Origin: Basidiobolus meristosporus CBS 931.73
Lineage: Eukaryota; Basidiobolomycota; Basidiobolomycetes; Basidiobolales; Basidiobolaceae
DNA length: 64,000 bases
Direction of reading: 5' to 3'
Assembly (NCBI GenBank): GCA_002104905.1
Contig: MCFE01000047.1
Span: forward strand, 124,001 to 188,000
Shown here in pieces: positions 46,695 to 61,777 of this stretch (positions are counted from its first letter, which is position 1; every line of letters begins with the position of its first letter). Both the position numbers and the translations under genes were made by a program. Under the pieces are notes generated by a model. The model made no database searches and was not told the origin of the DNA. It saw nothing but the letters and a program-made list of their open reading frames with translations.

Positions 46695-47346
46695 GCTGTA
46701 GAGCGGGCATATCACATTGATGTTGAATTTAAGGCATTCTTGAATATATAGAATAGAACATTAATCCCATTTTTCGTAAATAAACGTCAAAGTATTTATT
46801 GAACCATGTTTGCTGCCACCTACACCCCGATTCCAATGATCTTGGAGGTGGATCTAAGCCACCGGAGATGGAATATTCGATTATTTTCATGACTAATGAT
46901 TCGAAATAGTTCCAGGCTAGCACTTCTGGCACCAAGCAGATGACGAAGTATGAACCTGAATAGTGAACATATGCAAGCGCCACATAAAGATGCCTAGGGC
47001 TTCGAGCGTTGACCTTAGTCATATTACACCAACTCATAATGTACATTTATGGATGGTCAGATTCTAGATATGGTCGTTTGGTTGAGAAACTCTCGCCAGC
47101 TGACTCCAGAAGTTCCAAAACAAGTGATTCAATGTAACGTAGGTTATTACCATTTTATGGCGATGACCCAACAATGGTACTCGGATTGCCGATGCATGCG
47201 AACAAAGTCGGCCCAATGAGTCATTCGAGGTCAGTTAGCGTGAGGATATATGGTCAGGTATATATTGAGCTTTATAGCAGCACAGCTTCATATTATCGTT
47301 GAGCTTTCTGGCAACACTTCACCTCACTTCAGATTATCATCACACT
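46695..47346. other. Intergenic, no gene seen
   Basis: ADE2 3' flank and upstream of the phosphoribosyltransferase gene. No feature supported. Confidence 0.45.
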
Positions 47347-48154
47347 ATGAAAGCCTTATCATATCACGCTCGAGTAGGAACTATTCCTAATGAATTTATC
47401 GGAGTTCATGATGATTACCGTGTCAAGAATCACTTCTTGTTCCAATCTCCAACCGAGGCTGGTCGAGCGCTTTCTCAAAGACTGAAAGAATATCAGAAGT
47501 GCCCCAACACAGGTACACCTCCGGGAAAGGCACTATACCATGGATTCCAGCTAACTTCTTGATAGTGGTTGTCACCGTTTCTTCACACCAGTATGCCGTC
47601 GAAAGCGAAATAAGTCAGCATTTGGCCTCTCTTCTAAGCTTACCACAGGAGACTATTTTGGCTAGAAAAGTCGTTCTCCCGCTAAACAAACTGCCTATAG
47701 CTACGGTGGTGTCGGGTGATAAGGTTGTATATGAAAAGGAGGTCATAAAGGGTATGAACCTGCCTGAGGAGCAACTCAAGCAGCTAATTGAGGAGGAGGT
47801 ATGTTTTTGTTTGATAAAGGAACATGACTTGTATTGACATTGTTCATCCAGAAATCCGTGATGAATATGGACCTCGAAAGATACCATCTTTCACCCGGCC
47901 AATTTCCCGAGGTATCGGGCAAGACTCTGATCCTGGTTGCAGACGGATTGTGCTATGGCTTCACTATGCGCTCCGTGATTAAGGCTATCAAAGAGGCCGG
48001 TAAACCACATCGTATAATCATCGCTACTCCTGTCGCCGGCGCTGATACTGTGAGGCAGATGAACAAATACGTCAACGATGTTGTTGCCTTGGAAATCCCA
48101 AAAAATATAGGATCTATCGCCCACTGGTATCGCCAAAATGTCAATGTAGTTTAG
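47347..48154 (+). CDS. Bacterial-type predicted phosphoribosyltransferase (COG1926-like)
   Basis: Three exons (47347-47512, 47566-47798, 47852-48154) give 233 residues. The order of elements follows bacterial predicted phosphoribosyltransferases: an opening SPTEAGRALSQRL, a conserved ILARKVVLP block, LPEEQLKQLIEEE, the PRPP-loop strand GKTLILVADGLCYGFTMRSV, IIIATPVAGADTV and the closing GSIAHWYRQNVNV. In bacteria the loop is usually VDDGLATGxT and the early loop ALPRGG; here they are VADGLCYG and VTVSSHQYAVE, so key acidic and glycine positions are changed. It may bind but not turn over PRPP. Two spliceosomal introns show it is settled in the host genome. Function unknown. Confidence 0.75.
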
Positions 48155-48677
48155 GTCGATCCCGATGCATCTACCCTGTTTCCTAATCTCCCCGATTATC
48201 TCATGTAATCACTGTACAAATGACTATCAACAATGAATACCTTATGAATTTACTGGAATAGGGTGTTCCCGTATGTGAAAATAGAGGGAGCGGCCTAATT
48301 TGTATCGTGAGAAGAATCAACCCCTGTGCTCTTGCCATTCAAATGCAACTCCACTGTGTAGAAATCCGTGCAATTGGAATGAGGGTAAACATTTGTAATC
48401 CCGAACTCTGGAAGAACACAGGTGTTTGCGAACCGCAAGAAATTTCCTGTGAACAACACCAATTATGGTGGGCTGCCAGGTAAATTGTATCCCATCATTA
48501 CCAAGTGAATCCGGAAACTCCGTGGGATTGGGCCAAGTCCGAAGACCTGACTGAAATGATTAGATGAGCCCGGTGCTCTAAATGTCCATCGATGACGACA
48601 TCTATAAATCGGGACTAAAGGCATATAGGTTTGGATGAGAAATCTTTTTTTAACCACTCTCCTTTCTCTTGAGTATA
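48155..48677. other. Intergenic, no gene seen
   Basis: Between the phosphoribosyltransferase and aminopeptidase genes. No feature supported. Confidence 0.5.
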
Positions 48678-50370
48678 ATGGGTGTACCAAAAATCTCTGT
48701 CCATACCAACAGCCAAGAAGTGGCCTCGTCCAGCCATGACGGTTTGATCCTGTTGTTTACCGATGTCAAGAAGCTCTCACCAGAGGTCTTGACCTTCGAG
48801 TTTGCCGCCTCCGTCGCTTCCTATGCCCAAGCTGACAAGAGTGTTACTTCCCAAATCTCTTTCTTGGTCGACTCTAAGGCTCCCGGTGGCAGAGTGATCT
48901 TGGCCCCTACCGGCTCTTTGTTCGGTGATACCGATGATGCCCGTAAAATCGGAGGTACTTAAGGATTCGCAATAGTAAAATATGGATACAGGCTAACTAA
49001 TGAGTTTTTGTTGTGCCAATATAGAAATTGCCTCCAAAGCTGTTCAACGTGCTCGCCAAGCTGGTTTGACCAACCCTCTTCTTCACTTCGTCGATCCACC
49101 CAGAGACCATCCTGATTATAAGCGCTACTTGGAAGTTGCTCTTTTGGGAGCGCTCGAGGCTTGTTACGAGTATCTCGAATTCAGAGAGCACAAGGAAAAG
49201 ATTGGCCAGAGCTCACCTGAAGACGTTCAAGAGTTCGGTGTTTTGGTAAACGATGCCGACAGCGAAAATGTTGAATCGATTGTCAAGAAGGTCCTCGCTA
49301 TTGAGGAAGGAAGAAGACTTTGCAGAGACACTGGCGGTCCTGATCCTGAGCGTATGAGCCCCATGAATTTCGCCAAATATGTCGTGGAATCCCTCTCTGG
49401 CGCCAAGAATACTACTGTTACCGTCATTGATGATGTAGATACCCTGCACAAGGAATACCCCCTTCTCCACGCTGTGGCTAGATGCTCTTTGGATGTTGAA
49501 AGACACAGACCCTGCGTTGTTCGTATTGAGTACAAGTCTCCCGAGCCTTCTAAGGTCAAGGAAAACCTTTACTTCGTCGGTAAGGGTGTCACTTACGATA
49601 CTGGAGGTGCCGATTTGAAGGTAAATGGTGCTATGAGAGGCATGTCCCGTGATAAATTGGGAGCAGCTGCCGTTGCTGGATTCATGAAGACTGTTGCTGA
49701 ACAACAACCTACCAATGTAAATATCATTGCTGATTTGGGTCTGGTACGTAACAGTATCGGCCCCGATGCCTACCTTAGTGACGAGGTGCTCTACTCCAGA
49801 GCTGGAGTCAGAATCCTAGTCGGTAATACTGATGCTGAAGGTCGTATGGTAATGACCGATCTCTTGTGCCACATGCGTGAGCGTGTCTTGGAAGCTCGTG
49901 AGAATGGGGACAACACACCTGCCAGATTGTTCACTGTAGCCACATTGACTGGTCACGCTATTAGAGCTTGTGGTCCTTATACCTGCTCTCTTGATAACGG
50001 GCCAGCTCGTAAAGACAAAATCTCTCAACGTCTTTTCAACGCTGGCGCTGAATGGGCTGATCCTTGTGAAATCTCCACCCTGCGTAGAGAAGATATGGCC
50101 GCTGTTGCTCCAGGCAGCACCCGCGAAGATGTAGTTCAAGCCAACGACAAGCCAAGCACTATGACCAATCGTGGACATCAGTTCCCTGCCGCCTTCATGG
50201 TTGTTGCATCTGGACTTGATAAGCACGGTTTGGATGCCGAGCCCAACAAGCAGATTGCTTACACTCATCTTGATATTGCCGGATCCGCTGAAGGAGATTC
50301 ACACGGCCTCAGCCTTCCCGAGGTCACCGGCAGACCAATTCCTTCCTTTGTTGGAGCATTCTTGGAGTAA
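48678..50370 (+). CDS. M17 family leucyl aminopeptidase
   Basis: Two exons (48678-48954, 49025-50370) give 540 residues. The C-terminal catalytic domain shows the M17 dimetal site: VGKGVTYDTGGADLK, SRDKLGAAAV and NTDAEGRMVMTDLL, so the expected Lys, Asp and Glu ligands are kept. The MSRDKLG version, rather than MKxDMGG, resembles the subgroup that includes the worm enzyme W07G4.4. The N-terminal domain (GLILLFTDVKKLSPEV) is the usual variable part. Likely a cytosolic aminopeptidase in peptide turnover. Confidence 0.92.
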
Positions 50371-50658
50371 TCCAATACGAGCACTTCAATGGAAAGAAGT
50401 GATCATACGAGAAACCATTAGAAAATGTAGAGAAATCGATTTTTCGGTATATTGCTCAACATTAAAATCTCCCTTTTGTCACCCAAGCTTAGTGGTACGT
50501 AAGGCTGCTGAAAATCACACTCCTGTCAACAAGGAACTAGTTGACCGATAGTAGTATTTGGTACAAAAATCCCGAGGGTTTTCGATGTCTAGCTTTTTAT
50601 TATTAGAGGCAAGGGGAGGGGGCTTTAAGTAAGGGAAACACTGTCGGAGGTTGGCCAT

Positions 50659-51626
50659 CTATAATTGACAATCCAACAAGATGTTATCAATGAGTCGAGT
50701 TCCACCGACCCTAATGGCTCCAGACAATATGGCTCCATCCTTGTCGACGGTGTCAAGTTCTTGAAGTTCGTAGGGGTGCGCGATGCTAATGTAATCGAGA
50801 GTAGCACGTGGTTCAGAGCGTACAACGTCTTCGGCAATTTGAATCAGCTTCTTGCAATCCTTGATGCCTGATGCATAAGCATCAGCAGCTGCAGTGAGTG
50901 CCTTGTACAAGATAATGGCATAGCTACGCTCCTCTGTCGAGAGATATCTGTTACGGCTGCTCAAGGCCATACCGTCTTCTTCACGCTTAATAGGAGCGGC
51001 GACCATCTCGATAGGAAGACACAGGTCAGTGATCATGGTGCGTACAACCACACACTGTTGGGCATCCTTCTGTCCGAAGAATGCCATATCAGGTTGAATG
51101 ATATTGAAGAGCTTCAATACAACGGTGGCAACACCACGGAAGAAGTGAGGTCTTATGCTTCCTTCCATTTGAGAGGATTTCCCTAGCACTTCCACAAAAG
51201 TACCCTTCTGTTCGTTGATATTCAAGGAGATTCCGCTGGGGTACATTTCTTTCACAGATGGGACGAGCAGAGCATCGCAACACCCACTTTCACTCAGCAA
51301 CTTCACGTCAGCCTCCAGAGTTCTGGGATATTGGTCAAGGTCTTCGGTGGGGGCAAATTGCGCAGGGTTGACGAAGATGCTCATGGCGACGACATCAGTC
51401 TTGGACTTGGCGAGTTCGACAAGGCTGAGATGGCCAGCATGCAGAGCGCCCATGGTAGGCACAAAGCCCACCTTTTTTCCCTCGCGATTCATCTGCTGTC
51501 TCCATGCTCTGTAATCGGCGAAGTTGTAAAACACCAATGGCTTACTTGCTAAAGTCAAGGAGTTAGACGTCTACAAAAGGCAACGATATACCATGGTCTG
51601 CTTAAAGTACCTGTAGTGTTGGTCAT
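50659..51626 (-). CDS. PAN6: Pantothenate synthetase
   Basis: Two exons (51611-51626, 50659-51548) give 301 residues; the first exon codes only five amino acids (MTNTT) plus one base. The enzyme joins pantoate and beta-alanine using ATP in coenzyme A synthesis. Motifs are FVPTMGALHAGHLSL, MSIFVNPAQFAP, MAFFGQKDAQQ and ALSSRNRYLS, all typical of PanC. Confidence 0.96.
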
Positions 51627-52043
51627 GGCGCTCACTGTATGCTACTAAGGAACTACTACCAAAGACAAATTGTGGAATATTTTTTCACCAAAAATCCGAA
51701 GGTTTAAGTATCGGTCTAACTCGATTAGATACAACTGCCTACCCGGGTTTATTGTCCCCGAGAAGGCTGTCGAATTGGATGATCGAGGGAGGCAAGTATT
51801 GACAAGTAATTCAATGGTATTCTATGCTCGGCTAAAATGGGCCAATCTGCAGAGTAGATTAGTTACAATTAGAAGGTTGGTTTCTACGAAGAACTTTGAA
51901 TGTATCGCAAATAGGCTGTTTAATTGTATATCACGTGATGATGTATTAATGAACAAATTGCTGCTTAACTCTGTATTATACGAAAGACAAAATGGTTGAA
52001 GGGAAATGGAAAGCCAAGATGTAATGGTAAATGGTACACTTAT
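51627..52043. other. Intergenic, no gene seen
   Basis: Upstream of PAN6 and downstream of GLC3. Contains only short chance frames. Confidence 0.5.
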
Positions 52044-54205
52044 TTAGGATTCGTGCTTGAGCACAAGGGCGGTACGGCTGGGAATATATACTTGGATATG
52101 ATTAGGACGGCCGTACCACTCCTCATTCTTGCTGAAGAACTCTTGCTTGGCATCGATACGATCGTGGCCGCCGAATTCGGGGCTGTCGGAATTCAAGGCA
52201 ATAGTGTACTTTCCGGGCCATGCTGTACCAATCTTGTAATCGCTAAAGCTCTTGCTGGGGTGGAAGTTGAAGATCCAGAGCAAGCCAGCGCGCTCGAATG
52301 CAACAATCTTGTCCTCCTCGTGCTTGTGGGAAACATAGGCTTGTGGGGCCTCCAACCAACGGTACTGGCTCTCCAAATGATTCATCGCGCCATCGAAAGC
52401 ATTCAGGTGCTTGAAGCGAAGCAAGTCATCTTTAACCAGGTTGAATTGGCGTCTGGCATACTGGAAACTGCTGCCATTTCCGTCACGTGGGAAGTCCAGC
52501 CATTCTGGGTGACCGAACTCATTGCCTTCGAAGTTCAGGTAACCCTCACCGCCGAGACCATGGGTGATCAGGCGGATGAGCTTGTGTAGAGCAATACCGC
52601 GATCAATGATTGGTGTCAACGGACCGAGGACTGACATATGGTCGTACATCTCCTTGTCCATCAACCAGAAAGCAATGGTTTTGTCCCCGACCAAGGCTTG
52701 ATCGTGAGATTCGCAGTATGTGATGGTTTTTTCCATGTGGCGACGGTTGGTTAGTGTAAACACGATATGGCCCATCTTCCAATCATCATCCCGGACCTCC
52801 TTCAAGAGTTTGATCCACATATCGGGAACAGCCATGCCCAAGCGATAGTCGAAGCCAACGCCACCTTCGGCAACTGGACGACACAAGCCTGGCATACCCG
52901 AGACATCCTCGGCAATGGTGATAATCTCGGGATATAGCTTGTGCAGCATGAAATTGCTGAGCATTAGGTAAACAACGGCTTCTTCATCTACGTTGTCGTT
53001 GAAATACTCGTGATAGCCACCGCTGAAGCCAGTGCCAATGCCATGGTGGACATACATCATGGAGGTGACACCGTCAAACCGGAACCCGTCGAATCTGTAC
53101 TCGTTCATGTAAAAGCGAAGGTTGGAAAGTAAGAAGCGGAGTACTTCGTGACTTCCGTAGTTGAACAAACGACTGTTCCACAGCTCGTGGCGACCCTTGC
53201 TGCCTTCATGGAAGTAGCAATGGTCAGATCCGTCGAATTGATTCAACCCATCAAGAACATTGTTGGATGCGTGTGAGTGGACCATGTCCAAGAGGACATA
53301 AATGCCCATTCCATGGGCGGTATCGATCAATCTCTTAAGATCCTCGGGTGTGCCGTAGCGGCTGGAAATGGCGAAGAAGCTGGTGACTTGGTAACCAAAA
53401 CTGGCGTAGTACGCGTGCTCCATGATTGCCATCAATTGGATAGCATTGTATCCGAGATTAGCAATGTGCGGTAGGATGTTTTCGGTAAACTCGTTGTAGG
53501 TGGCGACCTTAGGCTCGGGGCTAGAAATACCAACATGGGCTTCGTAGATCTTAAGATCCAAAGGCTTTGGAGGAGCCTTGTTCTTCCAGACGTATGGCTT
53601 TTCAGGATTCCAGAAGCGGGCGTCATAGACTGGACTAACGTCCAAATCCTGGGTGACGCGCTTTGCCCAAGCAGGAAGACGGTCAATCCTTTCCCCTTGT
53701 GGAGTGACCATGGATATCTTGATTCTGCTGTCATGTGGAATGGCAACGGTGCCGTCAGGCTTGTTGGGAACCAGTACCTCCCATACGCCAAACTCGTCCT
53801 TTTTCATAGGATTAGCTTGATGATCCCAGTTATTGAAATCTCCAACGAGACTAGCGGAAACGGCGTTGGGGGCCCATTCACGGTAAAGAACACCTTTGGG
53901 TGTAACGTTTAAACCCATCTTTTCGTAGCCTCGAGAGAATTTATCGAAACCGCCCTCGTATTGATCAACCTTGTCGCACCACTCTTGGAACTTGGCATAT
54001 CTGAATTTAACATGGGTGATCGTTAGAAAGAACAAAGTTGGGGCATTACGTGGCGCACATACCTCTTGGCCAGAGAAGGGGCGAATGGCTCGAGCCAAGG
54101 ATCCTGCTCAACGAGTCCAGTACCGGGAAGAGGGGCCTGCTTGACTTCTTCCGCTTTGGGTTGAGTGGAGGGAGCAGATGTTTTATTCATCGAGGTAACA
54201 GTCAT
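52044..54205 (-). CDS. GLC3: 1,4-alpha-glucan branching enzyme
   Basis: Two exons (54063-54205, 52044-54000) give 699 residues. It introduces alpha-1,6 branches in glycogen. A CBM48-like N-terminal domain ([20 protein letters not shown]) precedes a GH13 barrel with YEAHVG, MVHSHAS, the nucleophile region [11 protein letters not shown], the acid/base AEDVSGMPG and [11 protein letters not shown], followed by [11 protein letters not shown]. All four expected catalytic segments are intact. Confidence 0.97.
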
Positions 54206-55248
54206 AACTATTGGAGAGAATAAGGTTGACGAAAAGTAATTTGAACGTACACGACTTCATCGCTTATAAACAAGATTGGTGGGGAGCGAGAATCGAATAG
54301 CATTGCTCGAAGGTATACGAAATGTTGGTTAGATCTACCAGATTAACATAGCCGTCACTGAAGGGTATCGATTACATCGTCATTATCCGATACTCGGAAA
54401 TTGGGGGATTCATGAAAGAGCTTGCTGGATGTCGACGCTGATTGGTCCAGCAGTGATCACTATTTGGCCAGCAACCTTGGATTCCCTGATCCAGACCCAA
54501 TCCTTCGAATCCGAATCTAGAAATTTACGACACTTCGTAGCTTGTGCTTACGATAACAGAGAAATGACAGAATATGTTTAAATAATGAAGGAAGATATCT
54601 CGAAACCACGCTGAAAATACGTCAAGTTTCGTAAGTTCACGCTTACGTCACTCCACTGTTCAAGGATTGAATCCATGTATTACCCTGGAGACTGATTGTA
54701 CGAGAGCGAGATGCCGTGGACGACGACGAATAGGATTCTGTTCCCAATGGTGGCTTGTTGGAAAATACCGAAATGCTCGAAGGCTTGGGACAGATCCAGT
54801 GGGCGATAATAGATGGGGATACATTGTACTCTAAGTGCCTGATATGGCTTTATTGCATTAGCTTCTCACCAAGGATAAGCTTGTGGATTGTCGATTAGAT
54901 AGCAAGGCTCCCCAATAGCTCCCCAATGGTTCCCCAATAAGCTGTGGCAACGATCACTTGTGTTGGGTTACACGTTGGCTGGTTGTCTATCAGTTGTTGG
55001 CCAAACAGGACAGCCTAGGATGATAACCAACAGATCTAGATTACCTCCTGATATCGCCTCAAAAATAAGCTTCCACATTATCCTGGATGCTGGGAACCAT
55101 TCTCCGTATATAAATAGGATTTAGCAAAGGTTTGGTTATTTATTTACACTTGCATGTACATTGAAAGTATACTTCTGGCACCACTCTTGACGACAGATCC
55201 TAGCGATTGGTCCAGGACGTTGCCAGTTAGGTTGATGTGTAGGCTGGG
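54206..55248. other. Intergenic region, about 1 kb
   Basis: GLC3 upstream region and arrestin 3' flank. At about 54910-54942 there are three closely spaced CCCCAATA copies (CTCCCCAATAGCTCCCCAAT and one more). No gene is seen. Confidence 0.45.
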
Positions 55249-56332
55249 CTAATATGTCAGCACGCTTGGATGTCCAGATATATCAGCTATCTGCCGGACG
55301 CTAGAGAGATAGTCAGGCGGCTGGACTGGAGTTGCTTCGTATACCGGTAGCGCTTCTTCACTTTCGATCAACTTCTCTGAGAAAATATGTATAGGGATCT
55401 GCACCGTCAAATAGCGCTTTTTCCTTGTCAAATCAACCAGGTTGATCTGAACCTCGATGAAATGCCACAAATGGATGTATCGTGATTTATTGTCGGCTCT
55501 CACCGAACTCTGCCCCTTTGGGATCTTCAAGACAAGCGGCTGCTCCCACCAGCCCGAGACTTTTGGCCTCCATATGCACGATGTTTCGTCGATTCTTTCC
55601 TCGTGAGTATCGGACCAGTCCTCGAAAAATGTACGATATCTGACCGTCTCTTTCAACCGAATGTTCACTTTGAAAACCTTGATGCCGCGGGAGAGTGGCC
55701 GGATGCCAAGCATAATAGGGATTTGCTGCCCAGTTGTGAAGTTGCAGCATGGCAATGCCACCGAGAATTTCATTTGTCCCTGAACATCGCCTGTGCGTAT
55801 CAACGATGTTTCCAAATCCGTGGGTAGAGGCCCAAATGATCTCTCAACATGTACAGAGCAGTCACACTCAAGACTTGTGCGAAAACCGGATTTACGAGCA
55901 ATCGCTTTAAACTGGTAGCTGATATTGCCCTTCGGTGTATGTATAGACTGCGGTATATTTCCGTGCAACGGCATTTCGAAGTGGTACTCATACTTCCCTT
56001 TCTGATAAATACGAGGCTCCTCCGATTCAGATGCCGAATCTCCGGTAAAGCACCAATTCTTTTCTACTATTGTGCGCTTATAAGGTTTCGTTTCTAATGG
56101 AATGAGCTTGATCAGCAAGTCTTTCCTCAAGGAGGACTCAAAAGACAGTGTGGTTACCTTGAATAAGTGCTTGGCCTATAAAGTTTAGCTCAATGGACTT
56201 GATCCGAGTGGGTTGATGTATTTGCAACAGTAGGAACCCACGAAGAACGTAGCCGGCGGATTCTTGGCTGGTTCCACGCAAGATTATGTGGTTATTTTCC
56301 AAATGAATGGAAAGAGAATTTCTCCCAAACAT
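55249..56332 (-). CDS. Alpha-arrestin-like protein
   Basis: Two exons (56158-56332, 55249-56093) give 339 residues. An arrestin N domain starts SLSIHLENNHIILRG with VLRGFLLLQIHQPTRIKSIELNFIG, and the C domain includes MKFSVALPCCNFTTGQQIPI. The middle GKYEYHFEMPLHGNIPQSI is a common arrestin_N feature. A PPDY near the C-terminus could bind WW domains of Rsp5/Nedd4 ubiquitin ligases, the usual partner of such trafficking adaptors; that link is inference. Confidence 0.88.
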
Positions 56333-57495
56333 GCTGGTTAATAAGAGGTTCCACCAGTATTAAGCTCAGTGAATTTGTAGGATTCAAGGTGTTCGTGTGG
56401 GTAGTTTAGTGTTTGCTTTTGGTGCGGATTCAGGGTGTTCGTGTGGGTGGTTTGGTGTTTGCTTTTGGTATGGATTCAAGGCTTTAAACACAAAATAGAG
56501 GATTCATTGAAGAATTTACCGCGTGGGACCAGTGACCAATTTATGTACTTGAAAAAATCAAGTCGGATCGGACTGTTCATCCTTGATCATCGAACATGTC
56601 ATAATTCATCACGCATACGACCTCCTAACCAGATATAGCACGTCGGCCACGGGACTGACCAAATCAACCAACTGCCGTGGGTGAACGATATTGCCGCCCT
56701 TTTTGCCATCCAATTCGCTCTTTAGCCAGGCTCGTATTACATGGACGTTGGGTGCTAACACGAGACAGAGTTTATCCTTCGGGTGATTTCAGTTTCCAGT
56801 AACGAATGCCAAATCAGCCAAGAACTGTTCGGAAATTAAGTAAGCCGTATCCGTTTTGCTGCTTTACTTCAAATCAATTGATATGTATTATGTAATATTT
56901 CCATCAAGTCGTTTCTCGATGTTTAATCAGCATTTACCCAAATTAAGCTCGTCCACAGGTTAGTGTTGCTATTTCCATCTGAAACCCATCTTCCGTAGTG
57001 GATTCTCCCCTTGGTTCATGCCTTTTCGTGCCAGTATATCCACACTGGGCCCACCTGAAGATTTGATTTTGCTCATTTTCTTGTTGACGGGTTGGGGTTC
57101 CTGGGAATATTTGCCAACCTTTACCTCAGGAGTACGACACCTTCATCAATAGAATCGGCCAACAGCTAGTTCATGTGTTCCTTGTTCGAGCTCACATATT
57201 ATTACCTCTGGGGTATGCATACAGTGAAGTGAACAAGTCAATTGGGTAATCTGCAGGAGAGCATTGGGGAAAGTCGAGAGAAACTGAAGATTCGTTAAGC
57301 TGCTTGGCACGAATAGGGCTTTTCAGCATATGTTATCATACATGCACTAGTCGGGTCGTGAAAACTCGGGTCCCTTGATGTTTTTGATTGATTGCTCCAG
57401 GCTACATTCTAGCACATAAAACGATCCCTGTGAGACGGAAGCTTTATTATTTTATACAAGTTGAATCATTCTAAGCCACCATGGTGGTTGTAAGG
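56333..57495. other. Intergenic region, about 1.1 kb
   Basis: Upstream of the arrestin gene and downstream of PRP3. Apart from the 46-base direct repeat at 56380-56482 I see nothing supported. Confidence 0.45.
56380..56482. repeat. Direct repeat of 46 bases (two copies plus a stub)
   Basis: Copies at 56380-56425 and 56426-56471 begin GGATTCA(A/G)GGTGTTCGTG and end TTTGCTTTTGGT plus two bases, with only a few substitutions; a third copy starts at 56472 and stops after about 11 bases. It lies 48 bases upstream of the arrestin start codon. Confidence 0.85.
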
Positions 57496-59539
57496 TTACA
57501 TAGGAGTTTGGAATTGAAGTAGCTCGTCCGAGTTGACATTTTTGGCAAGATCCCAATAATGCTCAGCCTTGCCTTTCGATAGCCATTCTCTGGCATGATT
57601 CTCGGATTCACATCTTCTGAATCTAAATCCTTTGAAGCCTCGCTCCTTGATCTCGCCCTCCCACACGAGAAGACAGTAGTTGTTAGCTTTTTCAGGAACC
57701 TCGTCCTCGTCGTCGGACGCATCGGACCACTTGATGCGACGAAGCATTAGTTTCTTGTATGCCTTTATACCTTTAGGCCCGCCCTCTACGATCACGAGAT
57801 TAAAGTCCGGGTTGAAGACGGCGGTCCCAGTAAGGTATAACTGTTGAGCGTTCATCTCAACCTTGAATTTCTTCTGCGGGTGAGACAAATCCTTGATTCT
57901 GATGAATGCAAAATAAACAAATTGGCCGTCGAAAGAATTTGGTAGCATTAAGGGTAAAGTGCTTACTTGAAAACGGCCACTTGCGATGTTTGACTGGTAT
58001 CCTCGTTCAATTTTTTAGCTTTCTTTTCTCTTCTTTGTTCGTCTGTCAACTTCCGCTCGGCATTTTGTCGGAGATGTGCCTGTTGTCGCTTGTCGACCTG
58101 TGCTCGCACCTGTGCCTCGATCTTGGATGGATCCATGACTGCTTGCTCACCAAGAACTCTCATGAAATTGCTCATTTTGACTGTAAAACGGTGATTCATT
58201 AGCAAATCCAAGTCATACGTTGGACACTATAAGTAATTACCTTTAGGTTCTTCAGGCGGTAGAAGGCCTAAACGAATCTTGTCCTGTTTTTCTTTCTGAA
58301 GTTCGAGGCGTCTTTGTCTTCTCAACTTCTTACGCTCCTGCAAATATTCCCAATTAGGGTTAATCTTACAATGGCTGAATATACGAGGGTGCCATACCTT
58401 CTTTGTAAGCATCAATGGCTTCGGCTTAGGCGCGTTCAAGTCGACGGGAGGTTCAATCGGAACTGGATGTTGTATGTATTGTGTAATGACGGAACTCTCG
58501 CCCTCTACTCTAGCCTCGCCGCTATCAAGATCTTCGTAAGTGCCGTTTGTTAACAGCTGAGCATCCCACCATTCGATCGTTGGGGGTGGATCACGCTTGA
58601 TCGCTTTATCTGACATAAGATCAAGTTCTTCCATTCCTGCCTTTTTGACTCCGGCAGCAATTTGCTCCTTGAGTTTCTCGAGTTGTATCTATGAGCCACG
58701 ATGTGTCAGTATGAATTGCTGTCCTTACTATAGCCGTTCTAGATATACCTGTGCTCTAATGTTTTCTGCCTGAGCAATGAATTTGCCCTTCTCGTTGAAC
58801 CTAAGTCTCTTTGGTGCGCGCGATTTGGGTGCTGCGTAGTCTGTACCCAAGCTGGGATCAAAGTACGGATTCTTAGTGACGTCTGAAAACTCGGTCGGGG
58901 CACTCAAGAGCTTCAACTCCCTTTTGGAAGTTTGCGAGGCGACACGTTGGTTCGCCTAGAGCAAATGCGGTTAGAAGAAGAGTTGTTGTAGAAATAACTA
59001 ATCAAGGATCTACCTTCACAGTGGCAAAATTCGCTTTAGGAATAAGCTTTGAGCCTTTCTTGAAGTTTCCTAGCTGATCAACCATCAATATCGGATGGGA
59101 AGGCACATGTAAGCCGCCCTTCGGCTTCACTTGCACATCGCCACCCTTGGAAGTAGACGGCTAGACAAAAGGTTTAGGATACTCGAACAGCACTTTTCAT
59201 GAATATATGCAGCTTACTAGGTAAGGATTTCTGGTTTGTGCCGCAATCCGCTCCTTGGTTTCTTGAATCCTACGCTGAAGTTCAGCAGCAGAAAATGGAG
59301 TACTAGAAGATGTAGGTGGCGGGGTAGGCGAGGCGTTTGAGGTATGACCGTTCGAAAAATTTTTAAACTTCTCCGCAACTTCTTTTTGCTTTTTAGCAAT
59401 CATGGCAGCAATCTGATAAATAACTAAAGTAAGCATTGAGAATCGTATGTGAAAGTCGAAATCGTAGCCAAATTTCAAAGAATACCTGCTGCGGTGAAGG
59501 CGTTGCCGAATTCCCATTGTTATTTCTTTGATCCGCCAT
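57496..59539 (-). CDS. PRP3: U4/U6 snRNP splicing factor Prp3
   Basis: About eight exons encode a protein starting MADQRNNNGNSATPSPQQ. After a low-complexity N-terminus come NPYFDPSLG, RAPKRLRFNEKGKF, the conserved PPTIEWWDAQLL and a charged helix RKKLRRQRRLELQKEKQDK, MSNFMRVLGEQAVMDPSKIE, and the C-terminal Prp3 domain with NLVIVEGGPKGIKAYKKLML and RRIKW. It holds the U4/U6 duplex in the tri-snRNP. All introns I traced are GT-AG. Confidence 0.94.
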
Positions 59540-59840
59540 TTGAGACTATAGAGTGCTTCTCCGTAGTCAAGGTTATTTTACGCGCTTAAAGTTGAATTCG
59601 GTTAATTAATGGTACAAAAAGATTTTGAGGGCTCTAATAAAATTATGGAGAGAACGGCAGCTACTACTGTTTCTCTATCCCAATAAACGATTTTTGTGAC
59701 TATAATCCCAATACATCGTGATTAAATCGCCAATTACCCTTTAGTGGTTTAAATTTTTCAGCTTGATAGACTAGTCAACACCACAACTTGGTCTATTTCA
59801 CGTAAGCAATACCGTTTGTCCACAACCAAGTCACATCAAG
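59540..59840. promoter_or_regulatory. Divergent upstream region of PRP3 and VPS4
   Basis: A 301-base gap between divergent starts, A/T rich. No specific site recognised. Confidence 0.35.
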
Positions 59841-61777
<1,937 letters not shown>

